A stretch of 62,754 nucleotides of DNA from Bacteroidales bacterium (GTDB taxonomy: Bacteria; Bacteroidota; Bacteroidia; Bacteroidales; WCHB1-69): assembly GCA_016285615.1 (NCBI GenBank), contig JAEERB010000004.1, positions 1 to 62,754 on the forward strand. The letters are read 5' to 3'. Below, in pieces: positions 43,557 through 53,848 of the stretch. The position numbers and the translations under genes were made by a program. The notes below the pieces were generated by a model. That model was not told the origin of the DNA, made no database searches, and saw nothing but the letters and a program-made list of their open reading frames with translations. How positions within the stretch are numbered: the first letter of the stretch is position 1; each line of letters starts with the position of its first letter.

Positions 43557-43978
43557 CTCTTTCTTCTATTAATGAACCTCTGAATATCCTCCAACACATA
43601 TTCCGTCCCCTGAGTGTGTAGCAAATCATAGTTGTCCATAAGGTATTCATCCACCCCCGACTCCTTGAACAACGCCCAAACTCGAATACCGCTCATATTA
43701 TTGGCAATAGCGTATTTTTCCTGGCAGTAAACATAGAACTCAAACTCCGCCTTAGACACTTCCAGCCGTTGACGTCTGCGCCAAACCTCAAACTCTTCAT
43801 ATAAGGCCTCCGTACTGAGGTACCACCATTTGGCTTGTTCGTCGTAAAGCTTTTCATACATGGGATTGAGATAAATGTACACCAAAGCTTCATCCGGCGA
43901 AATCCGCTTCACCCGGGATACATATTCAGCCAAATGCGAAATCTTTATCGGGATAATATTTTCTTCGTAAACGCCCAT
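43553..43978 (-). CDS. DUF3791-like protein, antitoxin candidate
   Basis: The protein has 141 residues. The C-terminal half EFYVYCQEKYAIANNMSG, VWALFKESGVDEYLMDNYD and LLHTQGTEYVLEDI match DUF3791. The N-terminal ~60 residues are extra. It is coupled to the DUF3990 gene (ATGA overlap). Confidence 0.75.
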   Translation of the reverse strand: MGVYEENIIPIKISHLAEYVSRVKRISPDEALVYIYLNPMYEKLYDEQAKWWYLSTEALYEEFEVWRRRQRLEVSKAEFEFYVYCQEKYAIANNMSGIRVWALFKESGVDEYLMDNYDLLHTQGTEYVLEDIQRFINRRKR

Positions 43979-43980
43979 GG

Positions 43981-44000
43981 TAAGGGTTAAGGGTTAGGGG
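43981..44000. repeat. GGGTTAA repeat between genes
   Basis: TAAGGGTTAAGGGTTAGGGG separates the DUF3791 start from the 154-residue gene stop. Confidence 0.7.
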
Positions 44001-44003
44001 ATT

Positions 44004-44468
44004 TCACGGCATGTCGCCTGACCAGCCATGGCCGAGATCCCAGTGCTCGTCATATACAAACTCGAAGTACGGCAGCGAGAATTCCTTTTCAAGAAGCTCT
44101 GTGAGTTCGTCTTGTATGGGTTCGGCCCAACGCCCGACGAGCACGATGAACTTGTCGATCGTCCAGGCCACGCGACCACGAGGTATTTGAGTATAATCGC
44201 CTTTAAACTTCGTTTCAACATGTTTGGCTTGAGCACGGAAAAACTCCTTCGCCCAAACCTGGCGGTGAAGATGCGGATAGTTGATGAAAGGCATCCCCTT
44301 CTCCGCGGCGTCCTCCACCATCTTCGGCGTAAGCTCTTGTTTACGCACTCCGAAGAAGACATGCTCCCCGGGGTCGTACCAGAAAATGCCGACACAGGGC
44401 ATCTGCTCGTCGAAAGACTTCATGTCTGCCATCTGGGCATTATGCTGTTGTTCTGTAAGTTCGGTCAT
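44004..44468 (-). CDS. Hypothetical protein, 154 residues
   Basis: No family is recognised. The motifs include PCVGIFWYDPGEHVFFGVRK, FINYPHLHRQVWAKEFF and GRVAWTIDKFIVLVGRWAEP. It is soluble with no signal. It is framed by period-7 repeats and lies between ugd copy 1 and the DUF3791/DUF3990 pair, so it may belong to that module. Confidence 0.6.
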   Translation of the reverse strand: MTELTEQQHNAQMADMKSFDEQMPCVGIFWYDPGEHVFFGVRKQELTPKMVEDAAEKGMPFINYPHLHRQVWAKEFFRAQAKHVETKFKGDYTQIPRGRVAWTIDKFIVLVGRWAEPIQDELTELLEKEFSLPYFEFVYDEHWDLGHGWSGDMP

Positions 44469-44470
44469 TG

Positions 44471-44555
44471 TTAGGGGTTAAGGGTCAGAAGGTTAGAAGG
44501 TTAGAGGCTTGGGAGGTTAGAGGGTTAAAGTCTAAGTTCTAAGTCTAAGTCTAAG
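44471..44555. repeat. Degenerate 6-8-bp intergenic repeat
   Basis: AGAAGGTT-, AGAGGGTT- and AAGTCTA-type units follow one another. The period drifts between 6, 7 and 8, unlike the strict arrays at 4057-4177 and 50290-50352. Confidence 0.65.
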
Positions 44556-45857
44556 TTAGTCCCGTTTGAAGATGTCACGGGTATAGACCTTTTCCCGCAC
44601 ATCGTCTAAACAGCTGTCGTAGCGGTTGGCGATGATGGCTTTGGAGTCGTGCTTGAATTTTTCCAAGTCGTTGACCACAAGGCTACCAAAGAAGGTCGAA
44701 CCGTCTTCCAAAGTCGGCTCGTAGATGATGATCTGCGCACCTTTGGCCTTGATGCGCTTCATCACGCCTTGTATGGCGCTTTGGCGGAAATTGTCGGAGT
44801 TGGACTTCATGGTGAGCCTGTACACGCCAATCACAGGAGCCTTTTGCTCAGTGCCATAGATGTTGTTTTCCGTATAGGCATAATAGCCCGCCATCTTCAA
44901 CACTTGGTCGGCAATAAAATCCTTGCGGGTGCGATTGCTCTCCACAATGGCCGACATCATATTCTGCGGCACATTCTCGTAATTGGCCAACAACTGCTTG
45001 GTGTCCTTCGGCAGACAGTAGCCGCCATAGCCAAACGACGGGTTGTTGTAGTGCATGCCTATACGGGGATCGAGACCGATGCCGTCGATGATGGCTTGGG
45101 TGTCGAGGCCCTTGATTTCGGCGTAGGTGTCCAACTCGTTGAAGTAGCTCACGCGCAGAGCCAGATAGGTGTTGGCGAAGAGCTTCACGGCCTCGGCCTC
45201 TTTCATTCCGATGAAGAGGACCGGCACATCCTGCTTGATGGCGGCGTCCTTGAGCAAACCGGCAAAGACATGCGCTCTCTCGGTGAGCCATTCCAAGTCT
45301 GTCAGGGCTTTGATAGCCTCGTTCTCCTCCCGGAACTCGTCTCCCATGATCTTGGGGATGCCGACAATGATGCGGCTGGGATAGAGGTTGTCGTAGAGGG
45401 CTTTGCTCTCCCGCAGGAACTCGGGCGAGAACAAGAGGTTGAACTTTTCAACCCCTTTCTTCCGATATTTGACGTAGAGACTGCGGGTATAGCCGACGGG
45501 GATGGTACTCTTGATGACCATGACGGCGTCAGGGTTGACTTTGAGCACGGCGTCGATGACGGCTTCCACGGCACTGGTGTCGAAGAAGTTCTTCTGTGTG
45601 TCGTAGTTGGTGGGCGCGGCGATGACGACGAACTCAGCATCTTTGTAGCCAGCCTCCTGGTCGAGGGTGGCTTTGAGGTTGAGGGGTTTGGTGGCCAAAT
45701 ATTCTTCGATGTAGTCGTCTTGGATGGGCGACTTCTTGTTGTTCACCATCTCGACGCGTTCGGGGACGACGTCCACGGCGGTGACATCGTTATGTTGTGC
45801 AAGCAATGTGGCGATACTCATGCCAACATAGCCGGTTCCTGCTACTGATATTTTCAT
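44556..45857 (-). CDS. ugd: UDP-glucose 6-dehydrogenase, copy 1
   Basis: The protein has about 433 residues and oxidises UDP-glucose to UDP-glucuronate. [48 protein letters not shown] and [15 protein letters not shown] (catalytic Cys) are present. A TTG start at 45875 is possible; ATG 45857 is preferred. It has about 17 residues more than copy 2 around [15 protein letters not shown]. The product would feed the epimerase at 37632. Confidence 0.9.
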   Translation of the reverse strand: MKISVAGTGYVGMSIATLLAQHNDVTAVDVVPERVEMVNNKKSPIQDDYIEEYLATKPLNLKATLDQEAGYKDAEFVVIAAPTNYDTQKNFFDTSAVEAVIDAVLKVNPDAVMVIKSTIPVGYTRSLYVKYRKKGVEKFNLLFSPEFLRESKALYDNLYPSRIIVGIPKIMGDEFREENEAIKALTDLEWLTERAHVFAGLLKDAAIKQDVPVLFIGMKEAEAVKLFANTYLALRVSYFNELDTYAEIKGLDTQAIIDGIGLDPRIGMHYNNPSFGYGGYCLPKDTKQLLANYENVPQNMMSAIVESNRTRKDFIADQVLKMAGYYAYTENNIYGTEQKAPVIGVYRLTMKSNSDNFRQSAIQGVMKRIKAKGAQIIIYEPTLEDGSTFFGSLVVNDLEKFKHDSKAIIANRYDSCLDDVREKVYTRDIFKRD

Positions 45858-45895
45858 AATATGTTGTTTAATCAATTTTTACTTTATTTCTATTA

Positions 45896-47101
45896 TTAAC
45901 AACCCGCAAAATCCTTCAAATAAGCAAATCTTGGCGTCAATTGTCCTTCTTTCAAGATCATGGACCGTTCAATCACCTCTGAATGCTCTCCCTTCAACAA
46001 CGGCTCAAACACATGCGGTATCAACATTTTGCCGAAACACTCGCTGGAATCCATGGCCAGGGCGTTTGGACAATTGTCCACCGCCATCACCGTAATATTC
46101 TTTTCTGAAGAGAAAGCGGGTTCCTCTTTTTCCGTCATCGGGTTGTAGTCATAATACGGAGCTTCATGTGTGGATGCGCGGACCGTCGATTTGACGCTTC
46201 CTTTTATGTCGCAGGTCACATCCCCTATCATACGGATGCGCATATCTCTGTCACGCAAGGCATCTTCGCATAAATAAACTGGAGCGTCAGAGCTCCAGAA
46301 ATGAGCGCACACCAACACGTCGGTTTTCTTGGCCCAACGCATGAAGTCGCTCTCATACCTTTCGGCATTTTGTTTGAAATCATCCCACGAGAAAGCGGAG
46401 CCATCTTTGCGTTTCACCAACTGCTCCGCATCGGCCACGCAATAGGACAACGTGTCAACAGACGAGTCAGAGAGATATTCCGCTTCCGTCATTTTGAGGG
46501 CTCCGATGTTTTCCAGCACATATTGCGCCCCTTGAGACACACGGCCAGCGCCTGTGACCAGCAATTTCACCTTGGGCAGCGGAATACTTTTCAAAGAATC
46601 CAGCAATTGCCTTAACGTGAAACGACGTTCTGGCTTCGGCAGTTCATACTGTTTGTACTTCAAGCCGTAGCCCTGTAAGGTATAGTAAACACCAACCACG
46701 CCGCCCCACCATCCAAAAGAACAGACTCGGATGTTGTTCTCATCCACCAAGTATTCATAATCACAAAAGGTGATATGATTCCTGACAAGAGCCTGAATCA
46801 GAGGACGATTGTATTCTTGTTTCTTCGCAACATGCCCAAAAAAGAAATAGTTTTTCTCCGGAACCAGACTGTCAACCTTGGCTTCCTTCACCCCAAACAA
46901 GACATCACAATCCCGAATATCCTCCACCACTTCCACGCCTTCAGCACGATACTCGTCATCCGTAAAGGCGCGGATCTCACTTGACTGCACCACAATCTCG
47001 TGTGCGGGATACCGCCTGTTCAACTCCGCCACTTGCTTGGGCGATAGAGCCACGCGATTATCCACCGAGATTTTGGTTTCCTTAATCAGGACAAGTTTCA
47101 T
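45896..47101 (-). CDS. Alanine dehydrogenase / saccharopine dehydrogenase-like enzyme
   Basis: The protein has 401 residues. KLVLIKETKISVDNRVALSP is the AlaDh/PNT N-terminal motif, followed by SFGWWGGVVGVYYTLQGYG, LLVTGAGRVSQGAQYVL (NAD site) and MIGDVTCDIKGSVKSTVRAS. Lysine-forming saccharopine dehydrogenases share this layout. It stands between ugd copy 1 and the O-acetyltransferase gene. Together with the opine dehydrogenase at 11456 it suggests amino-acid chemistry in this locus, which is inference. Confidence 0.7.
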   Translation of the reverse strand: MKLVLIKETKISVDNRVALSPKQVAELNRRYPAHEIVVQSSEIRAFTDDEYRAEGVEVVEDIRDCDVLFGVKEAKVDSLVPEKNYFFFGHVAKKQEYNRPLIQALVRNHITFCDYEYLVDENNIRVCSFGWWGGVVGVYYTLQGYGLKYKQYELPKPERRFTLRQLLDSLKSIPLPKVKLLVTGAGRVSQGAQYVLENIGALKMTEAEYLSDSSVDTLSYCVADAEQLVKRKDGSAFSWDDFKQNAERYESDFMRWAKKTDVLVCAHFWSSDAPVYLCEDALRDRDMRIRMIGDVTCDIKGSVKSTVRASTHEAPYYDYNPMTEKEEPAFSSEKNITVMAVDNCPNALAMDSSECFGKMLIPHVFEPLLKGEHSEVIERSMILKEGQLTPRFAYLKDFAGC

Positions 47102-47113
47102 GACTTTTGCTAT

Positions 47114-47144
47114 GACTTAAACTTAGAGTTAGTCTTAAACTTAG
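47114..47144. repeat. Degenerate ACTTAGA/TTAGTCT repeat
   Basis: ACTTAAA, CTTAGAG, TTAGTCT and TAAACTT units lie upstream of the dehydrogenase start. The remaining 47145-47288 shows no gene. Confidence 0.5.
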
Positions 47145-47288
47145 ACAGTTTGATCCTTGATTTTGTATTTTATGTCTTATATCATTTTCGGCAGCAGGTC
47201 GTGGCACATTATATCGTTTAATAACTTTCGTGGACTGCGATTCCACTGACACTTGGTCAATGGTATTGGATTTCTGCAAATAGTATGG

Positions 47289-47912
47289 TTATTTAGGGAA
47301 AAACCGATTAAGATCTTCCAATGTCGGGTTCTCAATATTGAACAGGTCCACGACTTCTGTTATCTTCTTGTCAGGCAGATTCCACCATTGAATTTCTTCG
47401 AGGCGGTCAATGACCTCTTGGGAAAATCTATGCTTGATCTCCCTGGCGGGGACACCGCCCACCACAGCAAATGGCGGTACATCTTTAGTGACAAGAGCAT
47501 TACTTCCTATAACCGCACCATCTCCTATCACAACCCCTTGTTTTATAGTTACGCCATGCCCAATCCACACATCATTGCCAATGATTGTCCGTTTTGTCTT
47601 TGGCGATTCGAAGGTCGCAAATCTTTTCGAAGGTCCGCTGTGACGTGTATTTTGAAACACCGGCGACATAGAGACCCTGTTCATCGGATGCTCTGCACCA
47701 CCCACAAATACATGATCTGATATACTGCAAAATGCGCCGATTTCCGCATACACAATTTGACATTCGTGTCCACAATAGGAGTACTTGCCCATTTGTGTCC
47801 ATAACACATTACAGCTCGTTCCAATTACGGATGTTTTGTCAATACGACTATTGATGACACACGTCCCCTGTATTTTCTTCATCAGCTTTCCGTACAGATA
47901 AGATAGCCTCAT
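47289..47912 (-). CDS. Hexapeptide-repeat O-acetyltransferase (CatB/LbH type)
   Basis: The protein has 207 residues with left-handed beta-helix repeats: [39 protein letters not shown] and [20 protein letters not shown], and [12 protein letters not shown] at the end. It probably O-acetylates a sugar of the repeat unit. The start overlaps the glycosyltransferase stop (ATGA). Confidence 0.8.
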   Translation of the reverse strand: MRLSYLYGKLMKKIQGTCVINSRIDKTSVIGTSCNVLWTQMGKYSYCGHECQIVYAEIGAFCSISDHVFVGGAEHPMNRVSMSPVFQNTRHSGPSKRFATFESPKTKRTIIGNDVWIGHGVTIKQGVVIGDGAVIGSNALVTKDVPPFAVVGGVPAREIKHRFSQEVIDRLEEIQWWNLPDKKITEVVDLFNIENPTLEDLNRFFPK

Positions 47913-49126
47913 AATACGATTTTGCTTAATTCATGAATATAGTTTTCAGCAACATTCACATCCGAATACATACGCGCCGTTTCTTTAGCCTTCTTGGACA
48001 TGATGTTCAAATCGTCTGAAGACATGTTACGAATTCTTGAGATGATAGAAGCTAATTCGTTGACGTTCCCCGCCTCACACAGGAAGCCGTTCACTCCATC
48101 CTCAATGATGCCGTCAATGCCTTGATGACGGGCGGCAATGGTGATACATCCCAAGGCCATGGCTTCAAGATAAACCAATCCGAAAATCTCCCCTTTCGAA
48201 ATCATCACAAACACATCCGACTGTTTCAAATAGTGAATCACCTCTTCACGTGGAATCAAGCCTGTAAACGTCAGATTGCCCTTACAGCCCAATTCATCAA
48301 ACCGTTGCTGCACGAGTTTTTTGTCATCTCCATCGCCAATATACGTAATATCGAACGGGCTTTGCTGATATGACTGAAACAGAGCCGACACCACGGCCGT
48401 TGGATACTTCCGGTTTATTAATGATCCCACATACACAAATCTTGATATATCCTTAAAAGTCTTCTCGGTAATCTGTCCTGCTTCAATGAAAGGGCGGGAC
48501 ACCCCAGAGGCTGCCACGAAAGCGTGTGTCGGTTCGCCGAATTGTTCTACGTATGCCGCGCGAGCCGTGATATTCCGGAAACCGACCAAATCCACATCTT
48601 TCACCAAAGAATCAGTATCTGCCCCATAACAATCATATAGTTGTGAGAACAAATTGCTATGATATACCAAACATGTGGGACGATGATATTTAGTTTTTAA
48701 CAAATGTAACAATTCCAACTGTGGATTATCCCAATGTCCGACAAAGCAATCCGGCAGACCTTCTTTTTCAATATAGGTTGAGATGATATTGAAAATTCTC
48801 TGAATCTGCTTGTTCGGAAACCTGCCGTGTGGTTTCACCTTTTTTAAAGAAACATGGGTGACACGAACACCGTCAACTGTTTCATCATATTCTTTGGGTG
48901 CTTGAGTGGGGACCAGATGACCGAGTTTCGAATCCAATATTCTCTTAAACGGGCGCCCGAGCACATAGAATGCTTTCGGGAAAGCGGACTCTGTATGAAA
49001 CACATGCACTTCGTGCCCTGCCAACACCCATTCTTGGGCAAAATAACGCACCACCGGTGTTGTTCCTCGGGTGGCGTGTTGAGAAGGATAAACAGAAGTA
49101 AGGAGAAAAATACGCATTTTCATCAT
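47909..49126 (-). CDS. GT4 glycosyltransferase (WbuB-like candidate)
   Basis: The protein has 405 residues. [20 protein letters not shown] and the intact E-x7-E motif EIFGLVYLE ([20 protein letters not shown]), then [18 protein letters not shown], define GT4. It lies directly after fnlC, a position typical of the transferase that uses UDP-L-FucNAc. The donor assignment is inference. Confidence 0.8.
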   Translation of the reverse strand: MMKMRIFLLTSVYPSQHATRGTTPVVRYFAQEWVLAGHEVHVFHTESAFPKAFYVLGRPFKRILDSKLGHLVPTQAPKEYDETVDGVRVTHVSLKKVKPHGRFPNKQIQRIFNIISTYIEKEGLPDCFVGHWDNPQLELLHLLKTKYHRPTCLVYHSNLFSQLYDCYGADTDSLVKDVDLVGFRNITARAAYVEQFGEPTHAFVAASGVSRPFIEAGQITEKTFKDISRFVYVGSLINRKYPTAVVSALFQSYQQSPFDITYIGDGDDKKLVQQRFDELGCKGNLTFTGLIPREEVIHYLKQSDVFVMISKGEIFGLVYLEAMALGCITIAARHQGIDGIIEDGVNGFLCEAGNVNELASIISRIRNMSSDDLNIMSKKAKETARMYSDVNVAENYIHELSKIVL

Positions 49127-49127
49127 A

Positions 49128-50279
49128 CTATTTGCGCCACACCATCTTGTTCACAATGCCCGTGTAGCTTTGGATGATTTTCACCACTTTGGTGGAAACG
49201 TTCTCGTCCACATAGTCAGGGACAGGGATGCCATGGTCGCCATTACGGTTCATCTCCACGGCGCAGTCCACCGCCTGGAGCAACGATTTCTCGTCAATGC
49301 CAGCGATGAAGAAGCAACCCTTGTCCATGGCTTCGGGACGCTCGGTGCTCGTACGGATGCACACTGCCGGGAATGGATGTCCCACGCTGGTGAAGAAGCT
49401 GCTCTCCTCGGGAAGGGTACCACTGTCGCTGACCACCGCAAAAGCATTCATTTGCAAACAGTTGTAGTCATGAAAGCCCAACGGTTCATGTTGGATGACA
49501 CGCGGGTCAAGTCGGAAACCGCTCGCTTCCAAACGCTTGCGGCTGCGCGGATGACAGCTGTACAAAATCGGCATATCGTATTTCTCCGCCATGGCATTGA
49601 TGGCACTGAAAAGACTCAAAAAGTTCTTTTCCGTGTCAATATTCTCCTCCCTGTGAGCAGACAACAGAATATACCTGCCTTTTTTGAGATCGAGTCGTTT
49701 ATGGATGTCTGAGGATTCAATTTCGTTGAGGTTATTGTGCAGCACCTCTGCCATGGGACTTCCCGTAACGTATGTGCGCTCTTTCGGCAGGCCGCAGTCG
49801 GCCAGATACCGGCGGGCATGTTCGCTGTAGGCCATGTTCACATCACTGATGATATCCACAATGCGCCGATTGGTCTCCTCTGGCAGACACTCATCCTTGC
49901 AGCGGTTGCCGGCCTCCATGTGGAAGATGGGGATATGGAGCCGTTTGGCACCGATGACACTGAGGCAGGAATTGGTGTCGCCCAAGACGAGTACCGCATC
50001 CGGTTTGATTTCCGCCATCAGCTGGTAACTCTTGGCGATGATATTGCCCATCGTTTCGCCCAGGTCGCCACCCACAGCATCCAAATACACTTCCGGAGCT
50101 TCAAGTTTTAAGTCCTTGAAGAAAATGCCATTAAGGTTATAATCGTAATTCTGGCCCGTGTGTGCCAAGATGCAGTCGAAGTATTGTCTGCATTTGTTGA
50201 TGACAGCAGCCAAACGGATAATCTCCGGCCGCGTCCCAACGATAATCAAGAGTTTTAATTTGCCGTTATATTTGAACAT
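49128..50279 (-). CDS. fnlC: UDP-N-acetyl sugar 2-epimerase of the FnlC/CapG type
   Basis: The protein has 383 residues. LLIIVGTRPEIIRLAAVINK, AHTGQNYDYNLNGIFF, HMEAGNRCKDECLPEETNRR and LLSAHREENIDTEKN are typical non-hydrolysing 2-epimerase motifs. The order fnlA, fnlB, fnlC is that of UDP-N-acetyl-L-fucosamine synthesis, where this enzyme does the last step. Confidence 0.85.
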   Translation of the reverse strand: MFKYNGKLKLLIIVGTRPEIIRLAAVINKCRQYFDCILAHTGQNYDYNLNGIFFKDLKLEAPEVYLDAVGGDLGETMGNIIAKSYQLMAEIKPDAVLVLGDTNSCLSVIGAKRLHIPIFHMEAGNRCKDECLPEETNRRIVDIISDVNMAYSEHARRYLADCGLPKERTYVTGSPMAEVLHNNLNEIESSDIHKRLDLKKGRYILLSAHREENIDTEKNFLSLFSAINAMAEKYDMPILYSCHPRSRKRLEASGFRLDPRVIQHEPLGFHDYNCLQMNAFAVVSDSGTLPEESSFFTSVGHPFPAVCIRTSTERPEAMDKGCFFIAGIDEKSLLQAVDCAVEMNRNGDHGIPVPDYVDENVSTKVVKIIQSYTGIVNKMVWRK

Positions 50280-50289
50280 GGTGTTGAAG

Positions 50290-50352
50290 GGGTTAAGGGT
50301 TAAGGGTTAAGGGTTAAGGGTTAAGGGTTAAGGGTCAAGGGTCAAGAGTCAA
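50290..50352. repeat. Period-7 tandem array (six GGGTTAA, then GGGTCAA, GGGTCAA, GAGTCAA)
   Basis: Six exact GGGTTAA units run from 50290 to 50331, then three variant units in phase to 50352. The array lies in the leader just upstream of the fnlC ATG at 50279. Confidence 0.9.
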
Positions 50353-50387
50353 GATACCTGTTACCACTTTAGTCTAAGCCTAAATCA

Positions 50388-51587
50388 TCAGACGGGATCA
50401 AAGAAGGTGTCGGGTCTGTCTGGGTTGAAGATTTCGTTGCAGTACATCACCGTGACGAGGTCATCGGTGTTGGAGAGGTTGATGATGTTGTGGGTGTAGC
50501 CGGGGAGCATGTGGACGGCTTGGATGTTGTCGCCGCTTACCTCGAACTCAATAATTTCGTCCGTACCTTCCTTTCTTTCCTGAATCAGCCCATGACCTTT
50601 TACCACAATGAAGAGTTCCCATTTGCTGTGGTGCCAATGCTGTCCCTTGGTGATGCCCGGCTTGCTAATATTGATACTCACCTGACCGCAGTCATGAAGA
50701 TGCACCAGTTCTGTGAAAGAACCTCTCTGATCCACATTCATCTTCAGCGGATAGGCGACCTTCTCTTTAGGAAGGTAGCTCAAATATGTGGAATACAGTT
50801 TCTTCTCGAAAGAATCGCCGGGAATGCGAGGAATATTGAGCGTGACCGGCTGCTCATAGAACTGGTGGAGCAAATCGACAATCTTGCCGAGGGTGATTTT
50901 GTGCGTTGTTGGAACATGACAGTAACGGCCTTTCTCATCCGGAATCACCTCTAACCCGTCGAACTCGCAACGATGTTCCTGACCTTTTAGAGCGTTCACC
51001 ATCTCCATTACGAGATCGTCAATGTACAACAATTCCAATTCAACCGTCGGGTCGTTGACTTGGATAGGCAGGTCACGGGCAATATTGTGGCAGAATGTGG
51101 CCACGGCACTGTTGTAGTTCGGACGGCACCATTTCCCGAAGAGGTTAGGGAAACGGTAAATCAGCACCTTGGCACCTGTATCCGCCTGATATTGCAGGAA
51201 CAGATCCTCACCGGCCTTCTTGCTGCGTCCGTATTCGGAATTGCCGAAGCGGCCTGTCAGACTGGCCTGCTGTGAGCTGCTCAGCATTACGGGACATTTG
51301 TTCCCATGTTTCTTCAAGGAGTCAAGCAACGTGCTGGCGAAGCCGAAGTTACCCTGCATGAACTCACTCTGTTCCTTGGGACGGTTCACACCAGCGAGGT
51401 TAAACACGAAATCGCAGTCCGCGCACCAGACATCCAATTCTTCAGGTTTGGAGTCAATATCATATTCATAGACCGCATCGATTTTGAGGTCGCCGTAGCA
51501 ACGAGCCTTGCCTTCCTTTATATTATTCAGTTCAGCGCAAAGATTTCTACCCACGAAACCCTTGGCTCCTGTCACCAATATTTTCAT
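50388..51587 (-). CDS. fnlB: FnlB/CapF-type reductase with C-terminal cupin
   Basis: The protein has 399 residues. An SDR domain (MKILVTGAKGFVGRNLCAEL; EYGRSKKAGEDLF) is followed by a cupin (HHSKWELFIVVKGHGLIQ; MLPGYTHNIINLSNTDD), the CapF architecture. It reduces the 4-keto intermediate in UDP-L-FucNAc synthesis. Confidence 0.9.
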   Translation of the reverse strand: MKILVTGAKGFVGRNLCAELNNIKEGKARCYGDLKIDAVYEYDIDSKPEELDVWCADCDFVFNLAGVNRPKEQSEFMQGNFGFASTLLDSLKKHGNKCPVMLSSSQQASLTGRFGNSEYGRSKKAGEDLFLQYQADTGAKVLIYRFPNLFGKWCRPNYNSAVATFCHNIARDLPIQVNDPTVELELLYIDDLVMEMVNALKGQEHRCEFDGLEVIPDEKGRYCHVPTTHKITLGKIVDLLHQFYEQPVTLNIPRIPGDSFEKKLYSTYLSYLPKEKVAYPLKMNVDQRGSFTELVHLHDCGQVSINISKPGITKGQHWHHSKWELFIVVKGHGLIQERKEGTDEIIEFEVSGDNIQAVHMLPGYTHNIINLSNTDDLVTVMYCNEIFNPDRPDTFFDPV

Positions 51588-51609
51588 ACTTATTTGCCTT
51601 TCTTCTAAC

Positions 51610-52659
51610 CTATTTTACGATATTCGGCACACCATTCAATTCATTCTGAATATACTCCAGCGAGGCAATCTTTGCCTTGGTCTCTTCGAGATTCAGGCGT
51701 CGGGTGTTGTCGGAGTTGAATTCCTCGATTGTGACCAGCTTCACATCCCCGTCCTTGAAATACTTGTCATAGTTGAGGTCGCGATTATCGGCGGGCACGC
51801 GGTAGAAATTGCCCATGTCTTCAGCCTTGGCGCACTCCTCCTTCGTCAATAGCGTCTCGTACATCTTCTCGCCGTGACGGATGCCAATCACCTTGATTTC
51901 CTCCTTCTTGCCGCCAAAGAGCTCACAAACGGCCTCCGCCTGGGTCTGGATGGTACAGGCAGGAGCCTTTTGGACAAGAATATCGCCATTCCGTCCGTGT
52001 TCAAACGCGAAGAGCACCAAATCCACCGCCTCTTCGAGGCTCATGATGAAACGGGTCATCTTGGGTTCGGTCAAAGTGATCGGATTGCCATGGCGAATCT
52101 GGTCGATCCAAAGGGGGATAACCGATCCGCGGCTGCACATCACGTTTCCGTAACGGGTACAGCAAATTTTGGTGCCGCCACTGTAGCGACTTTTGGCCAC
52201 AGCAATCTTCTCCTCAATAGCCTTGGTGATGCCCATGGCATTGATGGGATAAGCCGCCTTGTCGGTGGAGAGGCATATCACGCACTTCACACCAGCTTCA
52301 ATAGCCGCATCAAGTGTGTTGTCTGTCCCAATCACATTGGTTTTGACCGCTTCCATCGGGAAAAATTCGCAGGAAGGGACTTGCTTCAATGCTGCAGCAT
52401 GAAAGACGTAATCCACATCTTTCATTGCGTATTTTAGAGTTGATCTATTCCGAACATCGCCGATATAAAACTTTATCTTATTGGCAACTTCCGGCATACG
52501 AGCCTGGAAGTCGTGGCGCATGTCATCCTGCTTCTTCTCATCACGGGAGAAAACACGGATTTCACCTATGTCGGTGCGCAGAAAACGGTTCAACACTGCA
52601 TTCCCGAAACTGCCTGTACCTCCTGTAATGAGGAGGGTTTTGTCTTTAAATACTGACAT
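51610..52659 (-). CDS. fnlA: FnlA/CapE-type UDP-GlcNAc 4,6-dehydratase/5-epimerase
   Basis: The protein has 349 residues. LLITGGTGSFGNAVLNRFL, FHAAALKQVPSCEFFPMEAV, CLSTDKAAYPINAMGITKA and RYGNVMCSRGSVIPLW mark the CapE/FnlA branch. It starts the UDP-L-FucNAc branch from UDP-GlcNAc. Confidence 0.9.
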   Translation of the reverse strand: MSVFKDKTLLITGGTGSFGNAVLNRFLRTDIGEIRVFSRDEKKQDDMRHDFQARMPEVANKIKFYIGDVRNRSTLKYAMKDVDYVFHAAALKQVPSCEFFPMEAVKTNVIGTDNTLDAAIEAGVKCVICLSTDKAAYPINAMGITKAIEEKIAVAKSRYSGGTKICCTRYGNVMCSRGSVIPLWIDQIRHGNPITLTEPKMTRFIMSLEEAVDLVLFAFEHGRNGDILVQKAPACTIQTQAEAVCELFGGKKEEIKVIGIRHGEKMYETLLTKEECAKAEDMGNFYRVPADNRDLNYDKYFKDGDVKLVTIEEFNSDNTRRLNLEETKAKIASLEYIQNELNGVPNIVK

Positions 52660-52679
52660 ACTGCTTGAGGGTTAAGAGG

Positions 52680-53816
52680 TTATCTTCTTTGGTACATTTC
52701 TTCGTAATACTTTTGGTAGTCGCCAGAAGTGACATTGTCCATCCACTCCTGGTTGTCCAAGTACCAGCGGACGGTTTTCTCGATGCCTTCTTCAAACTGG
52801 AGGCTCGGCTCCCAACCTAATTCCTTCTGGAGTTTGGTGGAGTCGATGGCATAGCGCATATCATGGCCGGCACGGTCTGTAACGTACGTAATAAGGCTGA
52901 GATCCTCGCCCTCTGCCCTACCCAACAGACAATCGACTGTGTTGATAAGGACCTTGATGAGATCAATGTTTTTCCACTCGTTGAAACCGCCGATATTATA
53001 CGTCTCGGCGACCTTGCCTTCATGGAAAATCAGGTCGATGGCTCTGGCGTGGTCTTCCACGTACAGCCAGTCGCGAACATTCTCACCTTTGCCATACACT
53101 GGAAGGGGCTTTTTGTGACGGATATTGTTGATAAACAGCGGTATCAGCTTTTCCGGAAACTGATACGGCCCGTAGTTGTTGGAACAGTTTGTCACAACGG
53201 TCGGCAAGCCGTAGGTGTCGTGGAAAGCCCTTACAAAGTGGTCACTTGCCGCCTTGGCAGCACTGTACGGGCTGTGCGGCAGGTATTTCAGATCTTCGGT
53301 GAAGAATTTGTCGCCGTATGCTAAGTGGTGTTTTCCACTACTGGCTTTCGTGCTGAAAGGCGGTTCAATGCCTTGCGGATGGGTTAATTCAAGGGCTCCA
53401 TAGACCTCATCGGTGGAGATATGGTAGAACCGCTTGCCTTCCCATTTTTCGGGCAACGCTTCCCAGTATAATTTTGCCGCCTGCAACAAAGACAACGTTC
53501 CCATCACGTTGGTCTGCGCAAAGGTGAACGGATCCTTGATGGAACGATCGACATGGCTTTCCGCAGCGAGGTGGATAACGCCATCGACGTGTTCATCCTG
53601 CATCAATTTGTAAACCCCCTCAAAGTCGCAGATGTCCAACTTGACAAACTTGTAGTTCGGTTTACCCTCAACATCTTTCAGATTGGCGAGATTTCCCGCG
53701 TAGGTCAGCTTGTCAAGGTTAATGATTTTATATTCGGGATATTTGTTCACGAAAAGGCGAACAACATGGCTACCGATAAATCCGGCGCCGCCTGTGATGA
53801 TAATAGTTCGTTTCAT
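52680..53816 (-). CDS. rmlB: dTDP-glucose 4,6-dehydratase
   Basis: The protein has 378 residues. IIITGGAGFIGSHVVRLF, HLAAESHVDRSI, FYHISTDEVYGAL and YSAAKAASDHFVRAF (Tyr-x3-Lys) are diagnostic of RmlB. It makes dTDP-4-keto-6-deoxyglucose. RmlC and RmlD are absent from the window, so the product may go to an amino sugar, or rmlCD lie elsewhere. Confidence 0.92.
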   Translation of the reverse strand: MKRTIIITGGAGFIGSHVVRLFVNKYPEYKIINLDKLTYAGNLANLKDVEGKPNYKFVKLDICDFEGVYKLMQDEHVDGVIHLAAESHVDRSIKDPFTFAQTNVMGTLSLLQAAKLYWEALPEKWEGKRFYHISTDEVYGALELTHPQGIEPPFSTKASSGKHHLAYGDKFFTEDLKYLPHSPYSAAKAASDHFVRAFHDTYGLPTVVTNCSNNYGPYQFPEKLIPLFINNIRHKKPLPVYGKGENVRDWLYVEDHARAIDLIFHEGKVAETYNIGGFNEWKNIDLIKVLINTVDCLLGRAEGEDLSLITYVTDRAGHDMRYAIDSTKLQKELGWEPSLQFEEGIEKTVRWYLDNQEWMDNVTSGDYQKYYEEMYQRR

Positions 53817-53848
53817 ATTTGAGAATTAGGGGTTACACGTTTATTGAA

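Noticed and set aside
44649..45848. Long plus-strand open frame of 399 codons opposite ugd copy 1
   Set aside because: It is a shadow of the conserved ugd gene; its residues (rich in His, Val, Gly, Asp) show no family motifs.
50290..50352. Telomere-like GGGTTA repeat
   Set aside because: The period is 7 (GGGTTAA), it lies inside an operon, and similar arrays occur at other gene boundaries.
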